From Paragemmobacter ruber (GTDB lineage: Bacteria > Pseudomonadota > Alphaproteobacteria > Rhodobacterales > Rhodobacteraceae): a DNA stretch of 64,000 bases. The translations under genes and the position numbers were made by a program. Below the pieces are notes generated by a model. The model saw nothing but the letters and a program-made list of their open reading frames with translations, was not told the origin of the DNA and ran no database searches. Location: contig NZ_JAAATW010000001.1 of NCBI RefSeq assembly GCF_009908315.1, forward strand, positions 1,116,001-1,180,000, in the 5' to 3' direction. Below are positions 42,853-52,193 of this stretch, piece by piece. Position 1 is the stretch's first letter. Every line of letters starts with the position of its first letter.

Positions 42853-43854
42853 TCAGTTGATCCGCGCCACCACGTAATCGGCCAGATCCGACAGCATGTC
42901 GCGCAATTCATGGGCGGGCAGGATGTCCAGCGACCGGCGGGCCGTATCGGCCCAATGCAGCGCCGCATCGCGCGCGGCCTGCATCGCGCCATGGCGATCC
43001 ATGATGGCGCGGGCGCGGGCGAGGTCGCCTTCCTGCTGATCGCCCTTTTCGATGGTGCGCTGCCAGAAGGCGCGTTCTTCCGCATCGGCCTGCGCCACGG
43101 CCTTGATGACCGGCAGCGTCAGCTTGCGTTCGCGGAAATCATCGCCGGTGTTCTTGCCGATGGCGGCATCCGTGCCGCCGTAATCCAGAAGATCATCGAC
43201 GATCTGGAACGCGATGCCCAGCGCATCGCCATAGGCGCGGAGCGCCTGCACCTGCGCCTCTGGCGCGGCGGCGACGACGCCGCCCACCTCCATCGCGGCG
43301 GCAAACAGCGCCGCCGTCTTGCCCCGGATCACCTGCAGATAGATGGCTTCGGTCGTGGCCAGATCCTGCGCGGCGGTGAGTTGCAGCACCTCGCCTTCGG
43401 CGATCACGGCAGAGGCATTGGCGAGGATGTCCATCACCCGCAGCGATTCCGTTTCCACCATCAGCTGGAAGGACCGGGCAAAGAGGTAATCCCCGACAAG
43501 GACCGAGGACTTGTTGTCCCACAGCAGGTTCGCCGTGGGCCGCCCCCGGCGGCGTTCGCTTTCATCGACCACATCGTCATGCAGGAGCGTGGCGGTGTGG
43601 ATGAATTCCACGGTGGCGGCCAGTTTCACATGGTTGTCGCCGTCATAGCCGCACATGCGCGCGGCGGCGAGGGTGAGCATGGGACGCAGGCGTTTTCCCC
43701 CGGCCTCGACCAGATGGGCGGTCACTTCGGGGATGCGCGGGGCGTGTTCGCTGGCCATGCGGGTGCGGATCAGTGCATTGACCGCCGCCATGTCGGCGGC
43801 CAGCCATGCGGCCAAACGATCATGCGGTTTGCGCGCGGCTTCGTCCAAACCCAT
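42853..43854 (-). CDS. Polyprenyl diphosphate synthase (octaprenyl/decaprenyl type)
   Basis: The 333-residue trans-isoprenyl diphosphate synthase has the first aspartate-rich motif LLHDDVVDESERRRGRPT and the second DDLLDYGG, with the GKRLRPML entry motif near residue 53. It condenses isopentenyl diphosphates into the long side chain of ubiquinone, so it draws on the IspE pathway. The residues before the first DDxxD favour long-chain products (C40-C50). Alphaproteobacteria usually make C50, so the chain length is not fixed here. Confidence 0.93.
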   Translation of the reverse strand: MGLDEAARKPHDRLAAWLAADMAAVNALIRTRMASEHAPRIPEVTAHLVEAGGKRLRPMLTLAAARMCGYDGDNHVKLAATVEFIHTATLLHDDVVDESERRRGRPTANLLWDNKSSVLVGDYLFARSFQLMVETESLRVMDILANASAVIAEGEVLQLTAAQDLATTEAIYLQVIRGKTAALFAAAMEVGGVVAAAPEAQVQALRAYGDALGIAFQIVDDLLDYGGTDAAIGKNTGDDFRERKLTLPVIKAVAQADAEERAFWQRTIEKGDQQEGDLARARAIMDRHGAMQAARDAALHWADTARRSLDILPAHELRDMLSDLADYVVARIN

Positions 43855-43909
43855 GCCCCTGTTCCCCCGCCTCTCGACATTCCGGGGCGCTGCCCCTTAA
43901 CTCTGCTCC

Positions 43910-44128
43910 ATGAGAGAGCTTTTGCGCAGCACCGACCCGACGATCATCGCTTTTGCCACCGCCCTGCTCGAGGGCGAGGGTATAGACGTGTTTGATCTGG
44001 ACGTCCACATGAGCATCCTCGATGGCAGCCTTGGCATATTGCCGCGCCGGTTGATGGTGCGGGATGCCGATCATTTCATGGCCTCGGCCGTGCTGCGTGA
44101 CAACGGGATTCCCACGGGGCTGGAATGA
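43910..44128 (+). CDS. DUF2007 domain protein
   Basis: The 72-residue protein has the DUF2007 pattern: RELLRSTDPTIIAFATALLEGEGID, followed by a loop and RLMVRDADHFMASAVLRDNGI. Such proteins have a ferredoxin-like fold and are thought to be signal-transduction or PII-like. It overlaps the methyltransferase by 4 bases and is divergent from the prenyl synthase. Confidence 0.85.
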   Translation: MRELLRSTDPTIIAFATALLEGEGIDVFDLDVHMSILDGSLGILPRRLMVRDADHFMASAVLRDNGIPTGLE

Positions 44129-44910
44129 CCGAAGGCGGCGGGGTCTTTGCCGAGGCGGACCTGTCGGATGACAAGTTCCTGATGGGGCGGCTGCGGCTGC
44201 TGCAACCCCTGCGCGGCTATCGCGCGGCGACCGATCCGGTGCTGCTGGCCGCCGCCTGCCCGGCCGGGGCGGGCGAGAGCGTGCTGGATCTGGGCTGCGG
44301 GGCGGGGGCGGCGGCGCTGTGCCTTGCGGCGCGGGTGCCGGGGGTGGTGCTTTCGGGGCTGGAGGTGCAGGCGGGCTATGCCGATCTGGCGCGTCGCAAT
44401 GCAGCGCGCAACGAGGTGGTGATGGAGGTGGTGCAGGGCGATCTGGCCGCGATGCCGCGCGCGCTGCGCCGGGATTTCGATCATGTGATCGCCAACCCGC
44501 CCTATTACGCCCCGGGCGGCACGCCATCGCCCATCGCCGAACGTGACCGCGCGCTGCGGGTGGAGACGCCGATCGCCGCCTGGGTGGCGGCGGCCGGGGC
44601 GCGGCTGCGGCCGGGCGGGTGGCTGACGATGATCTTTGCCACGCCCTGCCTGCCCGAAGCGCTGACGGCGCTGGCGCCAAAGCTGGGCTCGGCGGTCGTG
44701 CTGCCGCTGGAGCCGCGCGCAGGCCGCGCGGCGCCGCGCGTGATCCTGCGGGCGCGCAAGGGCGGGCGGGCGGCGTTCCGGCTGCTGGCGCCCTTTACCC
44801 TGCATGCGGGCGCAGGCCATGACGGGGACCGGGAAAGCTATACCCCCGCCGCCACGGCGGTTCTGCGGGAAGGTGCCGATCTGTCGGCGGCTTTTGGCAA
44901 GATCACTTAA
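44125..44910 (+). CDS. tRNA1(Val) adenine-N6 methyltransferase-like SAM enzyme
   Basis: The 261-residue protein has the class I SAM-binding motif VLDLGCGAGAAAL and the N6-adenine methyltransferase signature NPPYY, with the GYRAATDPVLLAAACP N-terminal segment of the TrmN6/YfiC family. It probably methylates A37 of a tRNA or another nucleic acid. It is translationally coupled to the DUF2007 gene. Confidence 0.87.
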   Translation: MTEGGGVFAEADLSDDKFLMGRLRLLQPLRGYRAATDPVLLAAACPAGAGESVLDLGCGAGAAALCLAARVPGVVLSGLEVQAGYADLARRNAARNEVVMEVVQGDLAAMPRALRRDFDHVIANPPYYAPGGTPSPIAERDRALRVETPIAAWVAAAGARLRPGGWLTMIFATPCLPEALTALAPKLGSAVVLPLEPRAGRAAPRVILRARKGGRAAFRLLAPFTLHAGAGHDGDRESYTPAATAVLREGADLSAAFGKIT

Positions 44911-45002
44911 GACTGTCAGAATTCTGATGTCGATTGTCCGTGACACGACTCGGGGGTTGTGATGCACTTGTTACATTGCAACCAGACATGAGGAGGACAG
45001 AT

Positions 45003-45170
45003 ATGACGATTGCTTCGCATCTGCAGGAACTGCGCCGCAAGCATGAGCACCTCTCTGACATGGTCGAGCGTGAGCAGCGAAGCCCCGGCGCGGATGCCTT
45101 GCGGATTGCCGAGCTGAAGAAGCAGAAGCTCAAGCTCAAGGAAGAAATGACCCGCCTGCAGCAGGCGTAA
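45003..45170 (+). CDS. DUF465 (YdcH-like) small coiled-coil protein
   Basis: The 55-residue protein is a charged helix (LQELRRKHEHLSDMVEREQRSP, then RIAELKKQKLKLKEEMTRLQ), matching the DUF465 family of small antiparallel coiled-coil hairpins. AGGAGGACAG gives a strong ribosome-binding site. Function unknown. Confidence 0.85.
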   Translation: MTIASHLQELRRKHEHLSDMVEREQRSPGADALRIAELKKQKLKLKEEMTRLQQA

Positions 45171-45174
45171 GGGA

Positions 45175-46050
45175 TCATTCCCCGGCGCTGGCCCCCGCGC
45201 CTGCCGAGGCGCGGGCGGCCAGCGCTGCCCCCCCGGTGATCAGCACCGCCGCCGCGAGCAGGGTCCAGCTGGCGGGTGTGATACCGGTTGCGACAAGTGC
45301 CAGCGTAGAAAGCAGCGGCGCCGCGTAGGAGGCGACGCCCAGAAGCTGGATATCGCCCTGCTTCATGCCGATGTCCCAAGTGAAGAAGGCCGCGCCCACC
45401 GGCCCGATGCCCAGCGCGAGTATGGACAGCCAGCCGATCCCGGTGGCAGGCCAGACGGTTTCTTCCCATGCCAGATGGGCGAGGGCCGACAGCACCGCCG
45501 TGCCAAGGCAAAAGACAGTGACACTTTCGGTGGGCACATCGCCCAGGCGGCGCGACAGGGTGGAATAGCCCGCCCATGTGATCGCGCAGAGAAAGCCCAG
45601 AAACAGACCCAGCGGCGTGGCATTTCCCCCCGCGTCGCGCCCCAGAACGATCAGCGCGGCCCCGGCAAAGGCGACCACGGCCCCGATCAGCACGATGGGG
45701 CGCAGGCGTTCCCCGGGCAGGAAACTGGCGAAAAGGACGATGAAGAGCGGCCAGAGATAGGCCATAAGCCCCGTTTCCGCCGACGGCGCGATGCGGAAGG
45801 CGGTGAAGTAAAGCGCGTGATAGCCGAAAAGGCCGATGATGCCGAAGGCATAGACGCGCCAGGATATGCCGCGCAGGCGGCCCAGCCCGCCCCGCAGCGT
45901 CCAGATCAGGCCTAGCGTGCCGCCGATGGCAAAGGTCAGCGCGTTCAAGAGGAAGGGCGGCACCGGGGCCGATCCGATGGTGAAGAGCGCCAGCAGCGCC
46001 CACATCAGGACGGCAGTAAAGCCGATGGCGGTTGCGCGTGACGTCTTCAT
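45175..46050 (-). CDS. EamA/DMT family transporter
   Basis: The 291-residue protein has ten predicted transmembrane helices in two EamA repeats (about 10-135 and 150-280), with motifs such as RIAPSAETGLMAYLWPLFIVLFASFLPGERL and GPVGAAFFTWDIGM. DMT permeases export metabolites or amino acids. The start at 46050 follows AGGCAGGG. An upstream frame runs through the palindromic repeat and was rejected. The 44-bp repeat ends 12 bases before its start codon. Confidence 0.87.
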   Translation of the reverse strand: MKTSRATAIGFTAVLMWALLALFTIGSAPVPPFLLNALTFAIGGTLGLIWTLRGGLGRLRGISWRVYAFGIIGLFGYHALYFTAFRIAPSAETGLMAYLWPLFIVLFASFLPGERLRPIVLIGAVVAFAGAALIVLGRDAGGNATPLGLFLGFLCAITWAGYSTLSRRLGDVPTESVTVFCLGTAVLSALAHLAWEETVWPATGIGWLSILALGIGPVGAAFFTWDIGMKQGDIQLLGVASYAAPLLSTLALVATGITPASWTLLAAAVLITGGAALAARASAGAGASAGE

Positions 46051-46061
46051 CCCTGCCTCAC

Positions 46062-46105
46062 CAAATTTCTTCGAAGAAATTTGCAAAAATCTTCGAAGAT
46101 TTTTG
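46062..46105. repeat. 44-bp double palindrome, copy 2
   Basis: Identical over all 44 bases to the copy at 35734-35777. Here it lies between the phaB terminator and the EamA gene, so it forms the 5' leader of the latter. Flanking bases differ, so this is a dispersed repeat, not a duplicated gene region. Confidence 0.95.
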
Positions 46106-46132
46106 GCCCTTCTATCGGCTGCGGCGCAAAAG

Positions 46133-46161
46133 CAAAAGGCCCGCGCCGGGCGCGGGCCTTT
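46133..46161 (-). terminator. Rho-independent terminator of phaB
   Basis: On the minus strand a 12-bp stem (AAAGGCCCGCGC with its complement) and 3-base loop are followed by a T-rich tract, 20 bases past the phaB stop. This is a convincing terminator for the phaA-phaB transcript. Confidence 0.85.
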
Positions 46162-46180
46162 CTCTGCGACGGCTGTCGCT

Positions 46181-46906
46181 TCAAACGAAGAACTGCCCGC
46201 CATTGGCCGAGATGGTGGAGCCGGTGATGAAACCCGCATCGTCCGAGGCGAGGAAGACCACCGTCCGGGCGATCTCTTCCGGTTCGCCCAGACGGCCCAC
46301 CGGGATCTGCGGGATGATCCGCTCGTTCAGCACCTTTTCGTCGATGGCCTTGACCATCTCGGTCGCGATATAGCCCGGGCAGATCGCGTTCACCGTGATG
46401 CCCGCCCGCGCGCCTTCCTGCGCCAAGGCCTTGGTGAAGCCCAGATCGCCCGACTTGGCGGCGGAATAGTTGGCCTGCCCCGCCTGCCCCTTCTGCCCGT
46501 TGATCGACGAGATGTTGATCACCCGCCCGAACTTGCGGTCGCGCATCCCCGACCACAGCGGGTGGGTCATGTTGAACAGACCCGTCAGGTTGGTGTCGAT
46601 CACCTCTTTCCACTGCTGCGGGGTCATCTTGTGGAACATGGCGTCGCGGGTGATGCCCGCATTGTTCACCAGCACATCCACTGGGCCGACCTCGGCCTCG
46701 ACCTTGGCGATGCCCGCCACGCAGGCGTCGTAATCCGCGACCGACCATTTGTAGGTGGGGATGCCCGTTTCCTTGGTGAAGGCGGCCGCCGCCTCATCAT
46801 TCCCGGCATAGTTCGCGGCCACCTTGTAGCCCGCCGCCTTCAGCGCCACCGAAATCGCGGCGCCGATCCCGCGCGAACCACCTGTTACCAAAGCCACTCG
46901 TGCCAT
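46181..46906 (-). CDS. phaB: Acetoacetyl-CoA reductase
   Basis: The 241-residue short-chain dehydrogenase has the NADP motif VTGGSRGIGAAIS (residues 7-19), the catalytic Ser and Tyr-x-x-x-Lys (INISSINGQKGQAGQANYSAAK) and the family-specific C-terminal NGGQFFV. It reduces acetoacetyl-CoA to (R)-3-hydroxybutyryl-CoA for polyhydroxybutyrate. It is downstream of phaA on the same strand, but a strong hairpin lies between. Confidence 0.96.
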   Translation of the reverse strand: MARVALVTGGSRGIGAAISVALKAAGYKVAANYAGNDEAAAAFTKETGIPTYKWSVADYDACVAGIAKVEAEVGPVDVLVNNAGITRDAMFHKMTPQQWKEVIDTNLTGLFNMTHPLWSGMRDRKFGRVINISSINGQKGQAGQANYSAAKSGDLGFTKALAQEGARAGITVNAICPGYIATEMVKAIDEKVLNERIIPQIPVGRLGEPEEIARTVVFLASDDAGFITGSTISANGGQFFV

Positions 46907-46961
46907 TCGTCCCTCCTCCTGAAATCGGACATTCTTGAAACGGTGTTACCGAAATGAAGAA

Positions 46962-46986
46962 GGGCGCGCAACATTATTGCGCGCCC
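46962..46986 (-). terminator. Strong hairpin between phaA and phaB
   Basis: A perfect 10-bp stem (GGGCGCGCAA with TTGCGCGCCC) with 5-base loop CATTA is followed on the minus strand by a T-rich run (TTCTTCATTTC). It has the features of a terminator or attenuator within the apparent phaA-phaB unit. Confidence 0.75.
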
Positions 46987-47032
46987 ATTTCGCATCTGCG
47001 GCATTGTGGCCGCAGAAAGATCAGCGCGAGGA

Positions 47033-48205
47033 TCAGCGCTCTAGGCACATGGCCACGCCCATGCCGCCGCCGATGCACAGCGTGGCAAGGCCGCGCTTTG
47101 CATCGCGGCGGGCCATTTCGAACAGGAGCGTGTTCAGGATGCGCGCGCCCGAGGCACCGATCGGGTGGCCGATGGCGATGGCGCCGCCGTTCACGTTCAC
47201 GATGGCGGGGTCCCAACCCATGTCCTTGTTCACGGCGCAGGCCTGGGCGGCGAAGGCCTCGTTCGCCTCGACCAGATCCAGATCGCCGACCTTCCAGCCC
47301 GCCTTGGCCAGCGCCTTGCGGCTGGCATGGATCGGGCCGACGCCCATGATCGACGGATCGAGCCCCGCGGTGGCGTAAGAGGCGATGCGCGCCAGCGGCG
47401 TCAGCCCGCGCTTTTCCGCCTCTTCCGCCGACATGATCAGCACCGCCGCCGCGCCATCGTTCAGCCCGCTGGCATTGCCCGCCGTGACCGACCCGTCCTT
47501 GGTGAAGGCAGGCTTCAGCTTGGCCATCGACTCCAGCGTCGCGCCGTGGCGGATGTATTCATCCGAATCGACCGTCACATCGCCCTTGCGGGTGGAGATG
47601 GTGAAGGGGATCACCTCATCCTTGAACTTGCCGGCCTTCTGCGCGGCCTCGGCCTTGTTCTGGCTGGCCAGCGCGAATTCATCCTGCATGTCGCGGCTGA
47701 TCTGCCACTGGGCCGCCACGTTTTCCGCCGTCTGGCCCATATGATAGCCGTTGAAGGCATCCCAGAGCCCGTCCTTGATCATCGAATCGACGAATTTCAT
47801 GTCGCCCATCTTGGTGCCCGCGCGCATGTGCGCGACGTGGGGCGACAGCGACATGCTTTCCTGCCCGCCCGCGACCACGATCCGCGCATCGCCCAGTTGC
47901 ACATGCTGCGCGCCCAGCGCCACCGCCCGCAGGCCCGACCCGCAGACCTGATTGAGCGACCATGCGCTGGCCTCCTTGGGCAGGCCCGCCTTGATATGCG
48001 CCTGACGGGCCGGATTCTGCCCCTGCCCCGCCGTCAGAACCTGACCGAGGATCGTCTCCTCCACTTCGGCCTTGTCGATGCCCGCCCGTGCGACCACCGC
48101 TTCGATCACCGCGGCGCCAAGGTCATGCGCCGGGGTATTGGCGAAGGAACCGTTGAAACTGCCCACGGCCGTACGGCCTGCGGAAACGATGACGACATTG
48201 GTCAT
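47033..48205 (-). CDS. phaA: Acetyl-CoA acetyltransferase (beta-ketothiolase)
   Basis: The 390-residue thiolase has the active-site Cys in [14 protein letters not shown] (about residue 88), the C-terminal [19 protein letters not shown] with His, and the second Cys in [15 protein letters not shown]. It condenses two acetyl-CoA to acetoacetyl-CoA for PHB synthesis. The start [10 protein letters not shown] is preferred over a longer frame. Confidence 0.96.
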   Translation of the reverse strand: MTNVVIVSAGRTAVGSFNGSFANTPAHDLGAAVIEAVVARAGIDKAEVEETILGQVLTAGQGQNPARQAHIKAGLPKEASAWSLNQVCGSGLRAVALGAQHVQLGDARIVVAGGQESMSLSPHVAHMRAGTKMGDMKFVDSMIKDGLWDAFNGYHMGQTAENVAAQWQISRDMQDEFALASQNKAEAAQKAGKFKDEVIPFTISTRKGDVTVDSDEYIRHGATLESMAKLKPAFTKDGSVTAGNASGLNDGAAAVLIMSAEEAEKRGLTPLARIASYATAGLDPSIMGVGPIHASRKALAKAGWKVGDLDLVEANEAFAAQACAVNKDMGWDPAIVNVNGGAIAIGHPIGASGARILNTLLFEMARRDAKRGLATLCIGGGMGVAMCLER

Positions 48206-48369
48206 GACTGATCCTCTCTCCCAACCGGGCGAGGCCCCGCTGACCACGCCGCCTTGCAGCATGGCCTAATCGCGGGGGGAAACAAAAGCAACAATCTTGC
48301 GCCCATGCGCCCCTGCACCCGCCGATCCGCCGTCGGCGCGCCCCAGCGCCCTCTTTAGCGCCTCCCTCT

Positions 48370-49218
48370 TCAGCGCCGGACTTGGGGCAGGGCGTTGGGC
48401 GGACAGGTGCAGGGCTCCAATCCTTCGGGGATCAGCTTGGGCGCGGCAAAGTGATATCCCTGCAGGCAATCCACCCCCAATTGCGCCAACCATGCCGCCT
48501 CGCCCGCCTGTTCCACGCCCTGCGCGACAATCAGCATGTCGAACTGCCGCGCCACGGCCAGATAGGCCGCCATCAGAACCTGATTGTCGGCATGGGTGTG
48601 GATGCCCCGGCTGTACTGGGCGTCGATCTTGAGCAGATCAAAGCTCAGCTCCCGGAAATGGCGCAGGGCAAAGGCCCCCGCACCAAACCCATCCAGCGCG
48701 AAGGATACGCCCTTGGGGCGCAGCTCGGCGATCATCCCGACCAGCAGTTCCGGCACCGTCATGACGCTGGCCTCGCTGATTTCCAGAATCAGCCGGTCGC
48801 CCATTCCGGGGTGACGGGCCAGCCCGGCCTGCAAGAGCTTCATCCAGCGCGGCCAACCCACCGACCGTGCCGACATGTTCACCGACAGGCGCAGTTGCGG
48901 ATGACGGGCCAGCGCGTCGAGGCCCATTGCCAGCGCGGCGCAGTCGATCTCGCGGCCCAGCTCATGCGCCTCCACCGCATACATGAATTCCCGCGCGGGG
49001 ATCACGCGGCCCTGCGCATCCAGAACGCGCATCAGCCCTTCGTGAAATCCGATCCGCGCGGGCTTGGCCGCCAGCACGACCGGATGGTAGGCCAGACGCA
49101 AGCGGCGCCCGCGCACGGCGTCGGCGACCATGGCCACAGCTTCGGCCGTGCTTTCGGCGATCGCGAAGGACAGGGGGCTTGCCCCGCCCGCGAAATCGCT
49201 GTCGCTTTCCATCTTCAT
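48370..49218 (-). CDS. Degenerate EAL-domain protein
   Basis: The 282-residue protein is nearly all EAL domain. It keeps Glu60, Asn114 (SVNMSAR), Glu146 and Lys197/Asp199 (LLKID). Three catalytic motifs are altered: EAL reads EGL, DDFG reads DGFG at 176-179, and AEGVE reads AQGVE (Gln233). Active cyclic-di-GMP phosphodiesterases conserve these metal-binding acids, so this protein is probably inactive as an enzyme and may act as a c-di-GMP or protein-binding effector. No signal or sensor domain is present. It is divergent from tag with about 90 bases between. Confidence 0.87.
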   Translation of the reverse strand: MKMESDSDFAGGASPLSFAIAESTAEAVAMVADAVRGRRLRLAYHPVVLAAKPARIGFHEGLMRVLDAQGRVIPAREFMYAVEAHELGREIDCAALAMGLDALARHPQLRLSVNMSARSVGWPRWMKLLQAGLARHPGMGDRLILEISEASVMTVPELLVGMIAELRPKGVSFALDGFGAGAFALRHFRELSFDLLKIDAQYSRGIHTHADNQVLMAAYLAVARQFDMLIVAQGVEQAGEAAWLAQLGVDCLQGYHFAAPKLIPEGLEPCTCPPNALPQVRR

Positions 49219-49307
49219 CGCAAAACCCCAAAGACCCCGAAACACCCATCGACAAGGTTTCCGCGAAGCCCGTAAAGATCGGGTTAAACCGCAAGGAAGG
49301 ACCCCCG

Positions 49308-49901
49308 ATGGACCATGCCGATCCACCCACCCAGCGCTGCCCGTGGTGCGGGACGGATCCGCTCTATGTGGCCTATCACGATACGGAATGGGGCGTTCCG
49401 GAACACGATCCCCGCGCGCTTTGGGAAAAGCTGATCCTCGACGGGTTCCAGGCCGGCCTGAGCTGGATCACGATCCTGAAAAAGCGGGACAATTTCCGCA
49501 GCGCCTTCGCCGGGTTCCGCCCCGAAATCATCGCAGGATGGGGCGAATCGGATGTCGCCCGCCTGCTGGCCGATCCGGGCATCATCCGCCACAGGGGCAA
49601 GATCGAAGGCACCATCCGCTCCGCCCGCGCCTGGCTGGCGATCGAAGCGCGCGAAGGGTTTTCCCCTTATCTGTGGAAACATGTGGACGGGCGCCCGCTG
49701 CAGAACCGCCCCGCCACGATGCGCGACATTCCCACGGAAACGCCGCTGTCGCAGGCCATCTCGAAACAGCTGAAGAAGGACGGCTTCACCTTCTGCGGCC
49801 CGACCATCACCTATGCCTTCCTGCAGGCGACAGGCCTTGTGAACGATCACCTGATCACCTGCCCCGCCCATGCCCGGGTCGCCGCCCTAGGCCGCGCGTG
49901 A
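49308..49901 (+). CDS. tag: DNA-3-methyladenine glycosylase I
   Basis: The 197-residue protein has the N-terminal CPWCG zinc-binding segment, the YHDTEWGVP motif and the helical repair fold with GLSWITILKKRDNFR and FCGPTITYAFLQATGLVNDH, typical of Tag. It removes 3-methyladenine from alkylated DNA. The ATG at 49308 follows AAGGAAGG. Confidence 0.95.
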   Translation: MDHADPPTQRCPWCGTDPLYVAYHDTEWGVPEHDPRALWEKLILDGFQAGLSWITILKKRDNFRSAFAGFRPEIIAGWGESDVARLLADPGIIRHRGKIEGTIRSARAWLAIEAREGFSPYLWKHVDGRPLQNRPATMRDIPTETPLSQAISKQLKKDGFTFCGPTITYAFLQATGLVNDHLITCPAHARVAALGRA

Positions 49902-49997
49902 TCTTCATCTTGGCGGAAAATACCCCCGGGGGGGGCGCGGCACGCGCGGGGGGCTGGCCCCCCCTTGCCGGCACGGCGCCGCAAGGCGACGGGACGG

Positions 49998-50035
49998 AAA
50001 AAAGGCTTGCGCGTCGGGCGGCACGCCCGGCGCGC
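49998..50035 (-). terminator. Rho-independent terminator of tlpA
   Basis: On the minus strand a 12-bp stem (one G-T pair) with a 3-base loop is followed by AAGCC and six T at 50003-49998. It sits just beyond the tlpA stop. A further GC-rich hairpin-rich stretch separates it from the tag stop. Confidence 0.8.
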
Positions 50036-50040
50036 GCCGT

Positions 50041-50589
50041 TCAATTGCCCGCCATGAAGGCCCGCAGCACGGTCTGGGCGTGGGCGCTGTCCCATTCGGC
50101 ATCGCCGATCAGGCGGGCCACTTCCTGCCCCTGCGGGTTCAGGATCACCGTCACCGGCAGGCCCATCACCCCCATCGGGCGGGCGAGCTTGCTCTTGGGG
50201 TCGCGCAGGATGGGCAGGGCCTGCACGCCGGCCTCTTCATAGAACCGCTCGATCCCCTCCACCGCGTTGCGCCCGGTAGCGACGGGCAGCACGGCCAGTT
50301 CTGGCATCGCTTGCTGCAGGCGCAGGAGCGAGGGCATCTCTTCACGGCAGGGCGCGCACCATGTGGCCCAGAAGTTCAGCACCACCCATTGCCCCTGCCA
50401 ATTGGCCAGCGGAACCTCGGCATCCGCGGCATCGAGGAAGACGGCGACAGGCAGGTCCACCGGAGCGTCATGGATCGCCAGCTTGCGCATATCGCCTTCG
50501 CGCAGGGCTTCGGCATCGCCGGCGAGGGCGGCATTTGCACCGATGGCCAAGGCCGTGTAGAGGACGGCCAGAATTTTCCGCAGCATCAT
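50041..50589 (-). CDS. tlpA: TlpA-type thioredoxin-like disulfide reductase
   Basis: The 182-residue protein has an N-terminal hydrophobic anchor or signal ([21 protein letters not shown]) and a thioredoxin fold with [12 protein letters not shown], the redox-active CxxC pair, and the cis-Pro segment GLPVTVI. TlpA proteins reduce periplasmic disulfides needed for cytochrome oxidase or c-type cytochrome assembly. Two adjacent ATGs (50589 and 50586) are possible. It is divergent from argH with only 19 bases between, so their promoters overlap each other. Confidence 0.9.
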   Translation of the reverse strand: MMLRKILAVLYTALAIGANAALAGDAEALREGDMRKLAIHDAPVDLPVAVFLDAADAEVPLANWQGQWVVLNFWATWCAPCREEMPSLLRLQQAMPELAVLPVATGRNAVEGIERFYEEAGVQALPILRDPKSKLARPMGVMGLPVTVILNPQGQEVARLIGDAEWDSAHAQTVLRAFMAGN

Positions 50590-50608
50590 CCCTCCGAAGG
50601 CCGCCCCC

Positions 50609-52012
50609 ATGTCCGCTTCCCCCGATGCCAAATCCGCCAACCAGATGTGGGGCGGGCGCTTTGCCGAAGGGCCGGATGCCATCATGACGGCGATCAACGC
50701 CTCCATCGGCTTTGACAAACGGCTCTATGCGCAAGACATCGCAGGATCGCGCGCCCATGCGGCGATGCTCGCCGCCACAGGCATCCTGACGAATAAGGAT
50801 GCCGAGGCGATCGGGGAAGGCCTTCTCACGGTCTTGTCAGAGATTGAAACCGGTTCCTTCCCCTTCCGGACGGAACTGGAAGACATCCACATGAATGTGG
50901 AGGCCCGGCTGAAAGAGGTGATCGGCGCGCCCGCAGGCCGGCTGCACACCGCCCGGTCGCGCAACGATCAGGTGGCGGTGGATTTCCGGCTGTGGGTGCG
51001 CGACCAGTGCGATGCCGCGATTGCGGGGCTGGAGGCGCTGATGCGCGCCTTCCTCGCGCAAGCCGAGGCCGGGGCGGATTGGGTGATGCCGGGCTTCACC
51101 CATCTGCAGACCGCACAGCCCGTGACATGGGGCCACCACATGATGGCCTATGTCGAAATGCTGGCGCGCGACCGGGGGCGGTTCATCGACGCACGCGCGC
51201 GGATGAACGAATGTCCCCTTGGCGCGGCGGCGCTGGCAGGAACGTCTTTCCCCATCGACCGGGAGATGACGGCGCGGGCGCTGGGGTTTGACCGGCCCAC
51301 GGCCAATTCGCTGGATTCGGTGTCTGACCGGGATTTCGCGCTGGAATTCCTTGCCGCCAGCAGCATCTGCGCGATGCACCTGTCGCGCTTTGCCGAAGAG
51401 CTGGTGATCTGGTCCAGCGCGCAGTTCCGCTTTGTCCGCCTGTCGGACCGCTGGACGACCGGCAGCAGCATCATGCCGCAGAAGAAGAACCCCGATGCCG
51501 CCGAATTGCTGCGCGCCAAGCTGGGCCGCATCCTGGGGGCCACGGTGGCGCTGTTCACCGTGATGAAGGGGCTGGCGCTGACCTATTCCAAGGACATGCA
51601 GGAAGACAAGGAACAGGTCTTCGATGCCGCCGATACGCTGATGCTGGCCCTGGCCGCGATGACGGGGATGGTAGGCGACATGACCGCGAACCGCGCGGTG
51701 CTGGCGCAGGCCGCGGCATCGGGCTTTTCCACCGCCACCGACCTTGCCGACTGGCTGGTGCGCGAACTGGGCCTGCCCTTCCGCGAGGCGCATCATGTGA
51801 CCGGCACGCTGGTCGCCATGGCCGAGGCGCGGGGTTGCGACCTGCCCGATCTTTCGCTGGGCGACATGCAATCCGTCCATGCGGGCATCCGCGCCGATGT
51901 TTTCGACGTGCTGGGGGTGGAAAACTCCGTCCGGTCGCGCCGGTCCTATGGCGGGACTGCGCCCGATCAGGTGCGCGCGCAGGTCGCCGCCTGGAAGGCG
52001 AGACTGGCGTGA
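50609..52012 (+). CDS. argH: Argininosuccinate lyase
   Basis: The 467-residue protein of the fumarase/aspartase superfamily has the family signature [12 protein letters not shown] (about 288-299) and the N-terminal [13 protein letters not shown]. It splits argininosuccinate into arginine and fumarate. The gene begins an apparent unit with a few small lipoproteins, then DUF2834. Confidence 0.97.
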   Translation: MSASPDAKSANQMWGGRFAEGPDAIMTAINASIGFDKRLYAQDIAGSRAHAAMLAATGILTNKDAEAIGEGLLTVLSEIETGSFPFRTELEDIHMNVEARLKEVIGAPAGRLHTARSRNDQVAVDFRLWVRDQCDAAIAGLEALMRAFLAQAEAGADWVMPGFTHLQTAQPVTWGHHMMAYVEMLARDRGRFIDARARMNECPLGAAALAGTSFPIDREMTARALGFDRPTANSLDSVSDRDFALEFLAASSICAMHLSRFAEELVIWSSAQFRFVRLSDRWTTGSSIMPQKKNPDAAELLRAKLGRILGATVALFTVMKGLALTYSKDMQEDKEQVFDAADTLMLALAAMTGMVGDMTANRAVLAQAAASGFSTATDLADWLVRELGLPFREAHHVTGTLVAMAEARGCDLPDLSLGDMQSVHAGIRADVFDVLGVENSVRSRRSYGGTAPDQVRAQVAAWKARLA

Positions 52013-52044
52013 CAGGGGGCGCGGCACGAGATAGATTCTGTGCC

Positions 52045-52191
52045 ATGCTCCACGCGCTGCCCCGCCTTCTGCCTGGCCTGACGCCCGCGCTTTCGGGATG
52101 CGCCGCGGCGCGGCTGCCCGTGCTGGCGGTGCTGGCGGTGCTGGCGGTGCTGGGCATCATCTTCACCGATCCCCTGCACAGGATGCACTGA
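52045..52191 (+). CDS. Possible 48-residue membrane peptide with internal triplet repeat
   Basis: A frame of 48 codons encodes a short N-terminus and a hydrophobic helix in which the sequence LAV repeats three times, from three tandem copies of a 9-base unit. It has no good ribosome-binding site and no recognised family. It is included because it sits tightly between argH and a lipoprotein gene, but it could be spurious. Confidence 0.25.
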   Translation: MLHALPRLLPGLTPALSGCAAARLPVLAVLAVLAVLGIIFTDPLHRMH

Positions 52192-52193
52192 CC

